Positions 11,398 through 20,904 of a DNA stretch of 64,000 nt are shown in pieces. The stretch comes from Mytilus galloprovincialis. Taxonomy: Eukaryota > Mollusca > Bivalvia > Mytilida > Mytilidae. The notes under the pieces were generated by a model that was not told the origin of the DNA, made no database searches, and saw nothing but the letters and a program-made list of their open reading frames with translations. Position numbers and translations under genes: made by a program. The stretch is from assembly GCF_965363235.1 (NCBI RefSeq), contig NC_134846.1, positions 90,080,571-90,144,570 of the forward strand. The letters are read 5' to 3'. Numbering within the stretch: position 1 is the stretch's first letter; each line of letters begins with the position of its first letter.

Positions 11398-14300
11398 AAG
11401 ACGCAAAAAGAAAGTTATATTGATAAGATAATACCAATAGATTTATTTATTATATGTTGCTATTATATTTGTGTATATTATATTGTAAATTAGCAGTTAT
11501 AAATAATAAAAATTTAAAATAAAACTTTACCTGAGACACGTTGAAAGTTCCTTTAAAGTTGACGTCAAACATCCTGTAATCGAAATAAGAAAAGTAAGAT
11601 CACATATTATAAAGCATCAATGGGATTTAGTTTATACTGGGCAAATAGTACGACTAAAAATAAACAATAAATGATTTATTGATTAACTACTGATAGTATG
11701 AAAGGATTGGTACATTTGTGATCAAGTAATCCTGATCCAGGGAAACATAATTTTTATTTCGAAATACAATTCAAAATGTATACGAATACTAACTAAAAAG
11801 AAAAAAAATATATCTTATATCTTCTCAACTATTTGTATATAACATGAAAGCAACAGTAATTAAAGAAACATTATGTCTTGTTTCAAACTTGCAAATACCC
11901 AAAAGTAAATGGCGTATCAAAAAGTTCAGATGCCATCATTGAATAAATATAAGGTTTAGAAATACGTCTACTCCTCGTGAACCGATTGAATTAAAGACCT
12001 ACAATGTATTACACATCATGTAACAATTACATTGATATTACAATAATTTAATTTTGGAAGTAAGGCTTCTTCTGATTGGCTGACGTTATTTTGTTATCAA
12101 CCCATAGACATAATTTTGTCATGTGACCGTGACGTCGTCAACGTTTTTTCATGGTTTTCTACGGTTTAAAATGGAATTTAGAATTAAATTATAAGAAATG
12201 ACTTCTTAAATGTAATACAAAATTTATTTATTCTTTAAACGTCATTCATGTTTGATATCTTACATGTCAATGTTTTCTTTTGGAGTATTGATGAATGATG
12301 ACTTCTTAGATACACCAGCATTGTTGACCAGTAGGTCTATGTGTCCGATCTTACTGACCTCCTCTCTTGTTTTATCCCAGTCTAGTAGGTCTACATTAAG
12401 TATGTTGATAGTTGGTACCTAAAACAGAAAACACCAGTACCATGAGCGAGTAGATATATGTGACCGATCTTACTGACTTCATATCTGGTTTCATTCCAGT
12501 CTTGTAAGACTACGTTAATAATGTTGATATGTTATGTGACACCTAAAACAGTTAACACCAGTATTATAAAACATTAGGTATATGTGGCTGATCTTACTGA
12601 CTTCATCTCTTGATTTATCCTAATCTTTTGGGTTCATGTTAATGACGTTGATGTTTTGTACCTTATTAAAGGCAACAGTAGCAGACCGCTGTTCAATAGT
12701 TATAATTCTAAAACAAATCCGGGTCACATACCAAAACTGAATGACACACATCAACTGTAAGAGAAAGCTAACGCAACAACAGACTAAACTGAACTACAAC
12801 AAAACCAAGCGCAAACATATATAGGGACGGACTATTTTACAACTTCCATATTCCTGACTAAGTTCAGGACATTTTGAGAAAAAAATGTGGGTTGAACCTG
12901 GTTTTATGTCTAGCCAAAATTCCCGCTTTTATGACAAAGTTACAAATACCGCAAAAATGACAACATTACGTAGCAGAAATACAATACACAACTGCTCCTA
13001 TACCAATTGCTAAGAAATAACCCCAATTTCCCTTTTCTTTTCTTATTCAATTGATTTTACCTGTTTTACGGTATGCAAGATGTTTGTTAGCTGTTGATTG
13101 CATTTCTTATTCCCAACAAATAATAAAAAAGATGAACTTATTTGTATATGAGGTATTGAGATATTTCTATTATTTAAGTATAAAAACAAATACTTCCTGA
13201 AAATGTACTCGTATACATCATATGTTAACATTAAGTTACGTCTAGTTCTATTTTTAATTATCTGCCGTTTAATCTATATATTTACCTCCAATTTTAAACT
13301 ATCCAAATCAGCCTGTGTTCTACTAAGTGCAAATGTTTCTGCTCCACATTCTGCTAACTTTTTCGCAATAGCTCGACCAAATCCTAAAATTTATATTGCA
13401 GTACAATTTCATCTGTTTTTGAAACGAAATTAAAATTGTGTTCATAAATTTTAAATCTGATGTTTGAAACTTCTTAAGACTTCAGTATGAACTTAAATAT
13501 AATTTCGGTTCAAAAACAGATGAAATTGTACTGCAATATAAATTCTAGGATTTTAAGTTAACGAATCGAGATGACGTTTGAATATATGTGATATTACGAT
13601 ACAGTATAATATGTTGTATTAAATGAGTTTATCCTAGCATGCAACTAAAAAATCAGGTGTCATGTTAAAAAAAATGATAAAATACAACATATTATACTGT
13701 ATCGTAATATCACATATATTCAAACGTCATCTCGATTCGTTAACTTAAAATCCTAGAATTTGTTCAATGCTTTACATAGATTATACCGAGAGGTAAAGAC
13801 ATATCAGTGTCATCGATCTTAGATTTGGTTCCACTTTTTGGGTAAAATATTCATAATTTCGTCATTCCTTACCTCTTTGATTCTATTTTTGGAGTTGACG
13901 AGTAGTATGTAAACGTATCGATCATTTGATTAAATTTGACTAATACGTTAACATTTAATACTGGTATACGCTCTTTGAATAGTGCTTCGGTATTATCATT
14001 AATTATAAATAAATCATAACATAACTACATATGCATTCCTATAGTTATGAACACTTGTGATAATTATATTTGGCATTGAAAAAGGTCATGAAATGTCAAA
14101 AAAAAGTTATCAAAGGTACCAGGCTTATAATTTAGTACGCCAGACGCGCTTTTCGTCTACGCAAGTCTAAAAACTGTTTATGGCGACTTTAAAACTATTT
14201 CATTTGCCGGAGAAATACTTTAGTACAGAAAACACGATTTGTGTATCAGTTTTTGTTGGATTTAAACTAGCTTCGAGCTGCGAGCTCTTTTAGCTTGGTA

Positions 14301-15509
14301 TTTTGTGTCTTTTGTCTATAGTAAGCTTTTTTTTCTTATGAGTCAAACTATTTTCAACATCGTTTTACAGTTTTTTCTACGATTGTGTTATGATACACAA
14401 AGGCAACAGTAGTATACCACTGTTCAAAAAGTCATAAACCGGGTTACAAACTAAAACCGAGGGAAACACATCAACTTTACCACTGTTCCGGATTCGGTTG
14501 ATGATTGAGCAGTCGCATGTATGATTATCTCCGCCACATTGTCTTTGCATATTCCAAGTCAGGAGTCTGAAATTTAGCGATTGTGGTTTTATATATATAT
14601 CTAAATTTGTTTATCTCCTTATTTTGTTCATAAATCAGGCTGTGTGTTTAGCATGGCGGGATAGAGCTGTAAGCTCATTCTGTCAGGTTGAGTGTTGTTC
14701 ATTATTCCAAAAAATACGATGACCTTAACATGCAATCGGTTTAGCCCTACCCGATCCCCATTCCAAATATCTATTAAAAACCACTAAAACAGCAGCGGAC
14801 ATAAATTGATGATACAGCAAATATATTTGTTAGGAGAAACCTGATGTATTTATCGATCAATGTTATAAAAATCGCGTGTATTTGTTATGACATTTGTCGC
14901 ATAAATAGATATACCGGTTTAAGGTATACTCTAGAGTAATGAGTATTTCACGAGCTAATATAAGCGGGAAAAATTGTAACGGTAAATCTGTGTGTAATTA
15001 TGTGTGATTCGCTTGCATTTCGGACAGTTCAGTCTGGTCATTTACATGAAGCCAACCACCCACCCACCCACTTTTTATTTTGTCAATACTTCAAATTGAT
15101 GTATTCATGCTTATGATTGATGGGGATGATTTTTAAGATTAAACATGCTTGAAAAGATTGTTAACAAAGATGTTTTTTTTGTAGATTGTGTATAATTGAA
15201 AAATGATATGTTGAAGCAGCAGCTACGGGCGTGCAGACAAATATTCATATATTGTAAATAAAATGAATAAAAATGCTTAACTGTACTGTTCAGTCGAGCT
15301 GATATCCCAAATAGTGTTTGGTTTTCTATTTATAAATATTTTATGTTCGTTTGAGTTGACGAACAAGAACATAATATATAATTATTACATTGTATTACTT
15401 TACACCTATTTTTTTTCTGATTTATAGCACCATCAATACAAATCCAAATACACTTACCTTTTCCAGCACCGGTAACGAGAGCTCTCTTCCCATCAAATTG
15501 CATCGCCAT
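5649..15509 (-). CDS. DCXR: Dicarbonyl/L-xylulose reductase-like SDR (complete, 7 exons, 241 aa)
   Basis: Join of 15509-15458, 13383-13286, 12418-12264, 11573-11531, 10651-10487, 7879-7771 and 5752-5649. All junctions are GT/AG and the frame is continuous for 726 nt. DCXR is a cytosolic NADPH-dependent reductase acting on L-xylulose in the uronate cycle and on alpha-dicarbonyls. Visible motifs are the cofactor loop TGAGKGFG (about residues 13-20), LLVNNAG (79-85), N107, S136 (NLSS), and Y149/K153 in YSTTK. These four catalytic positions match the human numbering exactly. ELGPHNIRVNAINPTVV and EDVVNAVVFLLSD also match the family; the human enzyme is 244 aa. Introns are filled with repeats. ATG 15509 is chosen because it begins the conserved N-terminus; a second in-frame ATG lies six bases downstream. 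Another SDR of the carbonyl reductase group is the only realistic alternative. Confidence 0.93.
6070..6250 (-). repeat. Diverged copy of the 'gtttcgtctac' repeat family
   Basis: Minus-strand block with 'tacgccagacgtgcgctacgt' equivalents and an 'aaagttgaagatc' stretch. It is a distant variant of the family at 9596-10470. The open frame across it belongs to the repeat. Confidence 0.5.
6355..6640 (+). repeat. Dispersed repeat, 'gggaggtttggcatgccaca' family
   Basis: Most complete copy of the family with 'ccctcagttttagtttgta' and the 'aacagcggtatactactgtt' terminus, shared with 3150-3310 and, in reverse, 1424-1735, 12660-13000 and 14395-14475. Confidence 0.65.
7036..7191. repeat. Imperfect inverted repeat, arms about 62 bp
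   Basis: Left arm about 7036-7098 and right arm about 7129-7191 are reverse complements with a few mismatches; both contain 'actttattgtagttt' or its complement and a 'cgaatataatg' core. The loop holds 'gccccactatcgctcgggc'. Size and structure fit a small foldback MITE. Confidence 0.7.
7732..7764 (-). pseudogene. Diverged partial copy of DCXR exon 6
   Basis: 'cgtccacaccatagtgggat' and the following bases parallel 'cgtccacaccacagtaggat' in exon 6 at 7840-7872. The spacing of 108 bp is close to the exon length. It ends just before the donor region of exon 6 and is not in a usable exon context. Confidence 0.6.
7771..7879 (-). CDS. DCXR: DCXR-like exon 6
   Basis: Acceptor CTTTAG, donor GTAAAA. 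Encodes IRVNAINPTVVWTDLTL to PMGRFP, the substrate-side loop after the active site. A diverged copy of its first third lies at 7732-7764. Confidence 0.92.
8070..8305 (+). repeat. Single copy of the 'ggtaccagg...gtttcgtctac' family
   Basis: Starts 'aggtatcaaaggtaccagg' and runs through 'acgcgtttcatctac', 'catcagtgacgctc' and 'gttgaggagcattgaggac' to an A-rich end. Same order of blocks as the 365-bp units at 9596-10470. Confidence 0.8.
8485..8830 (+). repeat. Dispersed repeat ending in 'accacatctt' (near-full copy)
   Basis: Parallels 2480-2830: 'cctgtcccaagtcagtagcc', 'ggttgtcgtttgtttatgtg', 'ggccgaacggttacctata' and 'tggcaatcataccacatctt'. It sits in the last DCXR intron. Confidence 0.75.
8838..9010 (+). 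repeat. Partial 'caacaccgaa/gtttcg' repeat
   Basis: Covers the junction part of the 365-bp unit: 'gtcaacaccgaatgttgac', 'gtccaccagcagtggcatc'-like text, then 'atcaaaggtaccaaggctta' and 'cgccagacgcgcgtttcgg'. Confidence 0.75.
9596..10470 (+). repeat. 365-bp tandem array (2.4 units) abutting DCXR exon 5
   Basis: The block 'tatcaaaggtaccaggatta' recurs at 9601, 9967 and 10332, giving periods of 366 and 365 bp. Each unit contains the 'gtttcgtctac' block, an 'aaatcctta' block, a poly(A) tract, and the near-palindromes 'acaccgaagtggtgt' and 'ggacgaaacgtcc'. The third unit stops about 20 bp from the exon 5 donor. A variable number of internal units is reminiscent of bivalve Helitron-like or pearl-type elements, but no Helitron end was identified. 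Confidence 0.85.
10487..10651 (-). CDS. DCXR: DCXR-like exon 5
   Basis: Acceptor TTATTTAG, donor GTAGGT, 55 codons. Carries S136 in NLSSTMS and the YSTTK active site, ending in LGPHN. A dispersed repeat array abuts the donor within about 20 bp. Confidence 0.93.
11350..11395. repeat. (CT)n microsatellite
   Basis: About 22 uninterrupted CT dinucleotides inside a DCXR intron. Confidence 0.95.
11531..11573 (-). CDS. DCXR: DCXR-like exon 4
   Basis: Small exon with ATTACAG acceptor and GTAAAG donor. Encodes MFDVNFKGTFNVSQ with catalytic N107. Confidence 0.9.
12264..12418 (-). CDS. DCXR: DCXR-like exon 3
   Basis: Acceptor TTTTAG and donor GTAAGA. Encodes VPTINILNVDLLDW through LLVNNAG to NTPKENID. 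The first part of this exon and its acceptor are copied twice in the adjoining intron. Confidence 0.92.
12331..12665 (-). repeat. About 110-bp tandem duplication of the DCXR exon 3 start (3 copies)
   Basis: Copy 1 is the 5' part of exon 3 plus its acceptor. Copies 2 (about 12449-12566) and 3 (about 12567-12662) repeat 'gatcttactgact', 'atgttgat' and a 'acctaaaac' or 'tacctt' acceptor remnant. The two intronic copies are diverged; copy 2 has an in-frame stop shortly after its acceptor, so they are pseudo-exons. Confidence 0.85.
12670..13000 (-). repeat. Dispersed repeat, reverse copy of the 6355-6640 family
   Basis: Begins 'aggcaacagtagcagaccgc' and ends near 'cctggttttatgtctagcc' and 'cccgcttttatgacaaag', the same block order as 1424-1735. 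Confidence 0.6.
13286..13383 (-). CDS. DCXR: DCXR-like exon 2
   Basis: Acceptor ATTTTAG and donor GTAAAT. Encodes the end of the cofactor loop (GFGRAIAKKLAECGA) and the second beta strand with LSRTQADLDSL, where the arginine is the expected NADP phosphate contact. Its acceptor sits at the edge of a 44-bp inverted repeat. Confidence 0.92.
13379..13553. repeat. 44-bp inverted repeat overlapping DCXR exon 2 acceptor
   Basis: Left arm about 13380-13423 and right arm about 13509-13553 are reverse complements with one mismatch. 13388-13423 versus 13509-13544 are perfect over 36 bp. The left arm includes the first bases of exon 2 and its whole acceptor. Confidence 0.9.
13541..13760. repeat. Perfect 80-bp inverted repeat with 60-bp loop
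   Basis: 13541-13620 and 13681-13760 are exact reverse complements over 80 bases. The spacer 13621-13680 is unrelated. The outer ends 'aattctagga' overlap the end of the neighbouring 44-bp inverted repeat. Confidence 0.95.
14107..14165 (+). repeat. Fragment of the 'gtttcgtctac' repeat
   Basis: 'ttatcaaaggtaccaggctt' to 'cgcttttcgtctacgcaag' only; truncated after the core. Confidence 0.8.
14395..14600 (-). repeat. Composite of two partial dispersed repeats
   Basis: 14395-14475 is the reverse end of the 6355-6640 family ('ggcaacagtagtataccact'). 14484-14600 resembles the start of the 2480-2830 family ('ccaagtcaggagtctg'). Confidence 0.5.
15458..15509 (-). CDS. DCXR: DCXR-like exon 1
   Basis: Encodes MAMQFDGKRALVTGAGK plus one base. 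It is followed by donor GTAAGTG and holds the first half of the dinucleotide-binding TGxxxGxG motif. Confidence 0.92.
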
Positions 15510-15539
15510 TTTCTAGTATTAATGTACTGTTTCACACTT

Positions 15540-17050
15540 TTTTAACTACAAGAAAGAGATGACATCAACACACTGTCTGTTCAAGGCAACTTATCACTTT
15601 TATCTACATATAGGGTTGAATAAATGTATGCTTTATTGTCTTACGATTTAATAACAAGTAGAATAATAAATATTCATATACTTACATATATATACAATCA
15701 CAGAAATATGGTCAACAGAAAACAAACACTAATACAAAATACATTCGCTGAAGCGTTTAAAAAGTTTATTGAATTTAAACCACATTAACTGTTATTGAAG
15801 TAATATATATATATAAATAGGAAGTGTAAAAACAATTTAGCCTAATGTACAATCGATAGCGTTTTGGGATAAAGTAGAAGCTTCTTCAAGATTTGGGGAA
15901 CTTCACTTTAACCTACAGAATGCAGATGTCGTTATTCATTAGATTATTCAAGTGGCAATAGTGTGAATTCAACCGAGTCTTTTGACAAAGGTCGTGTAAT
16001 CGGTTACTCTCGAGTTTTATTGTTATTCACCTTGGGTCAATTGATGTGGGTGTATTGACACACTTTTCGATGAACTAGAATGTGACCTTCTTTACATCCA
16101 TTAAATCCAGCCTTTGGAATACTATGGTATGATATATTAGTAAGACCGTCTTAGGCCAATTTTATAATCCTGGTACCTTTGATAACTATTGTTTTGACAC
16201 TTCCAATTGATATATGTATTACTTCAATAATAGTAAATGAATATATATATGTTGAAAAGCTATTGAAAGGGCTAGTCATCCACTGAATCTCTGAAACTCA
16301 ACACTATTTACATTCGTACTTTATTTGGTCTTTTTAACCTTTTTTGATTTGAGCCTCACTGATGAGTCTTTTGTAGACGAAACGATTGTCTGACTCAAAT
16401 ACAAAATCTCAATCCTGGTATCTACGTTGAGTTTAATAGGGGTGCCTGATTTATTCCGATTTTCCAGTACTCCACAAGGTCAGTGATGAACTTCGAGTTT
16501 CTCACATGCACTCGTTTTTTTATGATTGAATGGTGTTTGCACGTACTATTTATATATCTTGGTCTTGTCTTATCCTTCTATAATTCGATTAATGACATGT
16601 ACCGGTATTTGAACTAACAAATAAACAAATTTAAATAAACAATCTAAAATAAATTATATTTTTTTAAGTTTCAAGTATAACGAAATCTATAACTTTAAGA
16701 ACAAATCATGTGAAGCATATCAAATCATATCAGACTGTTATTGTCCATTCGTTTCGTGTGTTTGAGTTTTTGATTTTGCCATTAATTAGGGACTTTCCGT
16801 TTTCAATTTTTCTCAGAGTTTGGTATTTTTGTGATATTACTTTTTGCAACGCTCTAGGTAAAAAAGGCATTTGAAAACTGACTTTAATTTAAATATCATT
16901 TTATTTCACTAACAATTAAAACCATTCTGTCCATTTAATCACATCTCAATCTTAAAATAATGCATTGATAGACATGTTCAAAACATGCCTTTTATACATG
17001 TCACAAGTTAAGAACGATGCCGTTTTTCGTTTATCGGCTGTTTAACTTCA
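15540..17050. other. DCXR/lipocalin head-to-head intergenic region
   Basis: 2.2 kb separate the two start codons. It contains reverse fragments of the 'gtttcgtctac' family at about 16143-16190 and 16352-16427 but no exon. Shared regulation is possible but not shown by any visible motif. Confidence 0.6.
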
Positions 17051-17056
17051 TAAAAG

Positions 17057-17225
17057 GTTATCAAAGGTACCATGATTTATATTTTAATAAACCAGACGAG
17101 TGTTTCGTATACATGAGACTCATCAGTGACGCTCAGATCAAAATAGTTATAAAGCCAAAGTACAAAGTTGAAGAGCATTGAGGACCTAAACTTCAAAAAA
17201 GTTGTGCCAAATACAAGTTTTTTTT
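17057..17225 (+). repeat. 'gtttcgtctac' family copy upstream of the lipocalin
   Basis: Runs 'gttatcaaaggtaccatg', 'cagacgagtgtttcgtatac', 'catcagtgacgctcagatc', 'gttgaagagcattgaggac'. It ends about 450 bp before the lipocalin start codon. Confidence 0.8.
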
Positions 17226-17619
17226 AAACAGGAGACCATATAATTGATAAGAGTGATATTGATTTAACCCAACGAAAGCTTATTTATTTAATTTCAGTCT
17301 GCCTTATAATCATGGGTGTGGATCGAGTAAATGCTGCATTCCATTTCTTACCTTTCTGATTAATTTATTGCATAAAACCAGCCGGCAACGGTTTGGCAGA
17401 AAAGGGAATAAATAAATGTGTAAAAACACGAACATCCTCTGATATTATCAAAACTCGTATATTTCTATAGCTGATCGTTTTCGCTAACTGTAATGACATC
17501 TTACTATTATTGTATTTCACAATTTTCCAAACATTTATGTAAGTTTACAATTCTTATCATCACGTTGTCAAAGACCTGTTAAAGACTCGTGTCAGGTGAC
17601 ATGACCCGTCCAGTTATTA

Positions 17620-17640
17620 CACAACCAATACTATAAAACC
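17620..17640 (+). promoter_or_regulatory. TATA box and CCAAT-like element of the lipocalin gene
   Basis: CTATAAAA at 17631-17638 follows AACCAATA at about 17622-17629. A TATA start site about 30 bp downstream would leave a leader of only about 10 nt before ATG 17672. Confidence 0.6.
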
Positions 17641-17671
17641 AAACTGTTATACAAGACCCACACAGAACAAA

Positions 17672-17870
17672 ATGTATACCATTCTACTTACAACTGTGTT
17701 ATTGCCTGTAGTGTCAGGTTTCCTGCTGGGTTCGTTTGGATTAGGCTCTGCAGTAACTACGGTGACACAACTGGACGTGAACAAATATTTAGGAAGATGG
17801 TTCCAAATGTACGCTAGCCAATCTGTTTATGCTACATTCGAAAGAAAAGCCGTGTGTGTAACTGCGGATT
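17672..17870 (+). CDS. Lipocalin exon 1
   Basis: Encodes the signal peptide and the GxW motif, ending with one base of the Tyr codon before donor GTAAGT. Confidence 0.9.
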
Positions 17871-20110
17871 GTAAGTTTTATTTTAGTTAATTGTTGTTTA
17901 TTAAGCCTTTTCTTTTGTTTAAAATGGAAAAAAAAATATTTCCGTCAAAAATTTAATCTTATAAGAATTTATATCCGTTTTGAAAATACATTAATCCCAA
18001 GTTCTATTGTTATACTTTTTCTGAAACATTGAATAGATCTATTGTTTTGAATAACAATGGTTTTTTTTACCGCAGGGTGTTACGTGCAGCGTTTCTGGAA
18101 ACCACTGCTTCTACCATGTCTACATCCTAAACATATTGTTCATTGTTATTCATAACAATAGAAATTGATTATTTTTAAAATAACATGTACACAAGAAATA
18201 ACTTAAAGTGTTCACTACAAGTTTGTTTAGGATATAAAAAAAACCACATAAAGTAAATTCAAATAGCGGAAAAATATTAAGCATCTATTTTCAATTAAAA
18301 AAAAAAACACTTTGAATACTCCTTTGATTTGAGGTAAATTTTTTATCCTAGACATATGTCTCTTTTCTAAGGCATTGATCTAAAAAACAAAAGGGGGGAT
18401 CCTAACTTTCCATCCTTCTTGATTGCCCCCCAAAAGTGAGTTCTTAAATATTCAAACTTTATTTTTGTATGTTGAGCGTGTCCGGTATAAGTGTTTCTAA
18501 TCCAGACACACCTATTTTCAATTAAAAAAAAACACTTTGAATACTCCTTTGATTTGAGGTAAATTTTTTATCCTAGTCATATGTCTCTTTTCTAAGGCAT
18601 TGATCTAAAAAAACAAACGGGGGGATCCTAACTTTCCCTCCTTCTTGATTGCCCCCCAAAAGTGAGTTCTTAAATATTCAAACTTTATTTTTGTATGTTG
18701 AGCATGTCCGGTATTCGGGTTTCTAATCCAGACACACCTATCCCTCGGTATGTCATAAAAAGAATGTTTATTTATTCTTGAGAAGTGAAGGGGGCTTGTA
18801 GTAAAACCGTAACATATAAAATACAGTTATTATTACCTTCATTAAACTGATACAGGAAAGTACTGTATATAACAATCCAAATCACCCAAAAAAAGATCTA
18901 TGCTCCTATCGGCGTCAGTGGCTCAAAATTCGAATTAATACAAATTTTTGATCACACTTTTAATTTTTTCATACATGTAAAAGTAGCCTACACATTGTAT
19001 TTATGTTTCTTCAGATACAATGTCAACAGATGGAAGTGGACATATTAATGTCCTTAACTCTGAGAGACTCAGTGAAGCTAAGGGAGACCTGAAAGTTATA
19101 CATGGATATGCTACACCCACCAAAGATGTCGGAAAATTAACCGTCCATCTAGAAACAGTAGGATTTAATGCACCTTGTAAGTAGAATATATAATAACAAC
19201 TGCAGCTATTATGATTGTTCTGCTTTAAAATGTCCATATTCAATGTTTCCGTTGAAGCAATACCACTTCTTATCTTCATTCGTGATTTGACAAATATTTG
19301 CACGTAGATAAATCATTGTCTATGAACTATCCTTCAGACCAACAATTGGTCACTAAACTGCTCAACAATAGATAAAACCCGTATTTTGATTTGTGATAAT
19401 TTGCAGAGAGGTGGCACAAGAACATTAAGGGAGCTGGCTTCTCAGTTTCAAAGTAATTAACTTTTCAAAACACTAGCATATATTGATATGGGATTAATAA
19501 AGGAATCAAAAGAGCAAAAAAAATATATAGGTCCTCTCTTGACTTTTCATAGCATAATCATTGACAAGTTTAAGTCCTCAAAAATTATTAAAAAGTAATT
19601 AAAATTTTATAAGACTTTAACAGACAGCTTATCATAATACGTGTAAAAGAATTATAAAAAGAAAAATGGGGGTCACCGGGCAAATTTTGTTCAGGCATTC
19701 AAATGGATAAAACCAGAGGATTCCGAAAATCTTACCAAAATTCCAAAAGCTTCCTTAAGTAATTTTCAGTGAATCACCAATTTCTTATTCGATACAATAC
19801 GGGACTCGACATGTGCATCTTTTTTATATTATCATTTAATTAAAACTAAACTGTTGCACTTGTTTCAGACTGGGTGATGAAACTTGGACCTGCAACGTTT
19901 GGACCAGACAACAAATATCAATACGCTCTAGTGTCTGACAATTTGAAGGCCACTTTATTTGTTCTAGCACGTGACCCCGTCGTCTTCAAACGAGATTATG
20001 AGGCAGAGGTTATGCAGTTTCTGAAAAGTGAAGGATTTACTTCCATTATAAACAAACCTATTAGTACTTACCATGGGGCGGACTGTACCTATAATAGTGA
20101 TCACGTCTAG
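17672..20110 (+). CDS. Secreted lipocalin, apolipoprotein D/Blc-like (complete, 3 exons, 200 aa)
   Basis: Join of 17672-17870, 19015-19176 and 19869-20110, with all sites GT/AG and one continuous frame. Lipocalins are beta-barrel carriers of small hydrophobic ligands, usually extracellular. Residues 1-16 form a hydrophobic signal peptide (MYTILLTTVLLPVVSG). The first lipocalin motif is LGRWFQMYA (G41, W43). A YALVSD segment followed by LFVLARDP matches motifs 2 and 3 of the ApoD/Blc group. C62 and the C-terminal Cys in GADCTYN could form the usual barrel-closing disulfide. A TATA box lies just upstream. Length fits the family. The ligand cannot be told from sequence, so no gene symbol is given. 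Confidence 0.88.
18285..18742. repeat. 227-bp tandem duplication in lipocalin intron 1
   Basis: 18285-18511 and 18512-18742 are near-identical. Each contains a poly(A) tract, a 'ggggggatcctaactttcc' block and 'gattgccccccaaaagtgag'. The G-run and C-run face each other about 35 bp apart and could pair. Confidence 0.92.
19015..19176 (+). CDS. Lipocalin exon 2
   Basis: Acceptor TTCTTCAG and donor GTAAGT. Encodes YTMSTDGSGHINVLNSE through GKLTVHLETVGFNAP, the central barrel strands. Confidence 0.9.
19869..20110 (+). CDS. Lipocalin exon 3 (terminal)
   Basis: Acceptor TGTTTCAG. Encodes YWVMKLGPATFGP, YALVSDN, LFVLARDP, the C-terminal helix (YEAEVMQFLKSEGF) and stop TAG. Confidence 0.9.
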
Positions 20111-20281
20111 AACAATTTCACAATTATCATCATACTTCACATATGTGTTGAGCCAGCAAATGACTCGCGGTTATAAACTATAATGCTTACATGTATCAAA
20201 GCTTAATGTTTATTTGCGGCTTTACAGATTTTGTGGTGATGAAATCATTTCTGATCAAGATCAACTCTTCAGTATAAGTGT

Positions 20282-20287
20282 AATAAA
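20282..20287 (+). terminator. Candidate lipocalin poly(A) signal
   Basis: AATAAA 172 bp after the stop codon. Hexamer match only. Confidence 0.4.
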
Positions 20288-20569
20288 TAATATTTTTTAT
20301 ATTTTAATTCTATTTTATACTTGATCAAAAATTAGGTGAAGATGAAACATACCAGTCAGACATGTACACCTTACCATTACTACATACACCAGATATAGTG
20401 GTCATATTATTTAAAGTATCCAAGAACCAGACCAAACCACACAAATTTAACATTGAGCAATAAACAAAACAAAAGTCCAATGTCATACAGAAACTGCTAG
20501 ACAGACATTTACACTAGAAAATCATACCATGCATGAACTATGGTTAAAGAACTGCTTAGTGTCTGATAA

Positions 20570-20900
20570 AAGAGGGGCGAAAGATACCACAGGGACATTC
20601 AAACTCACTAGACAGAAAATAAACTGACAACGCCATGGCTAAAAAAGAAAAAGACAAACGGACAAATTATAGAACAGACCAAAACTTGGAAAACTAAAGA
20701 CTAAGCAATACAAACCCCACCAGAAACTGGGGATTATCTCAGGTGCTCTAGAAGATACTTTGCCCTACATAAGGCACCCCTCGTGTTGCTCATGTTATTA
20801 CAACCCGGTAAATAGTCTAATTCGGTAGGTCACATTCGTGAAAATGGAACAGGATTGCAGTTATGACGTAAGGGACATATCCGATATCATGATCCTTGAA
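20570..20900 (+). repeat. Dispersed repeat 'agggacgaaagatacc' family, copy 1
   Basis: About 310 bp shared with 23165-23475 and 52568-52880. Landmarks are 'gacaacgccatggctaaaa', 'accccaccagaaactgggg' or variant, 'atctcaggtgctc' and 'taaatagtctaattcggtag'. Non-coding. Confidence 0.85.
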
Positions 20901-20904
20901 ACGG

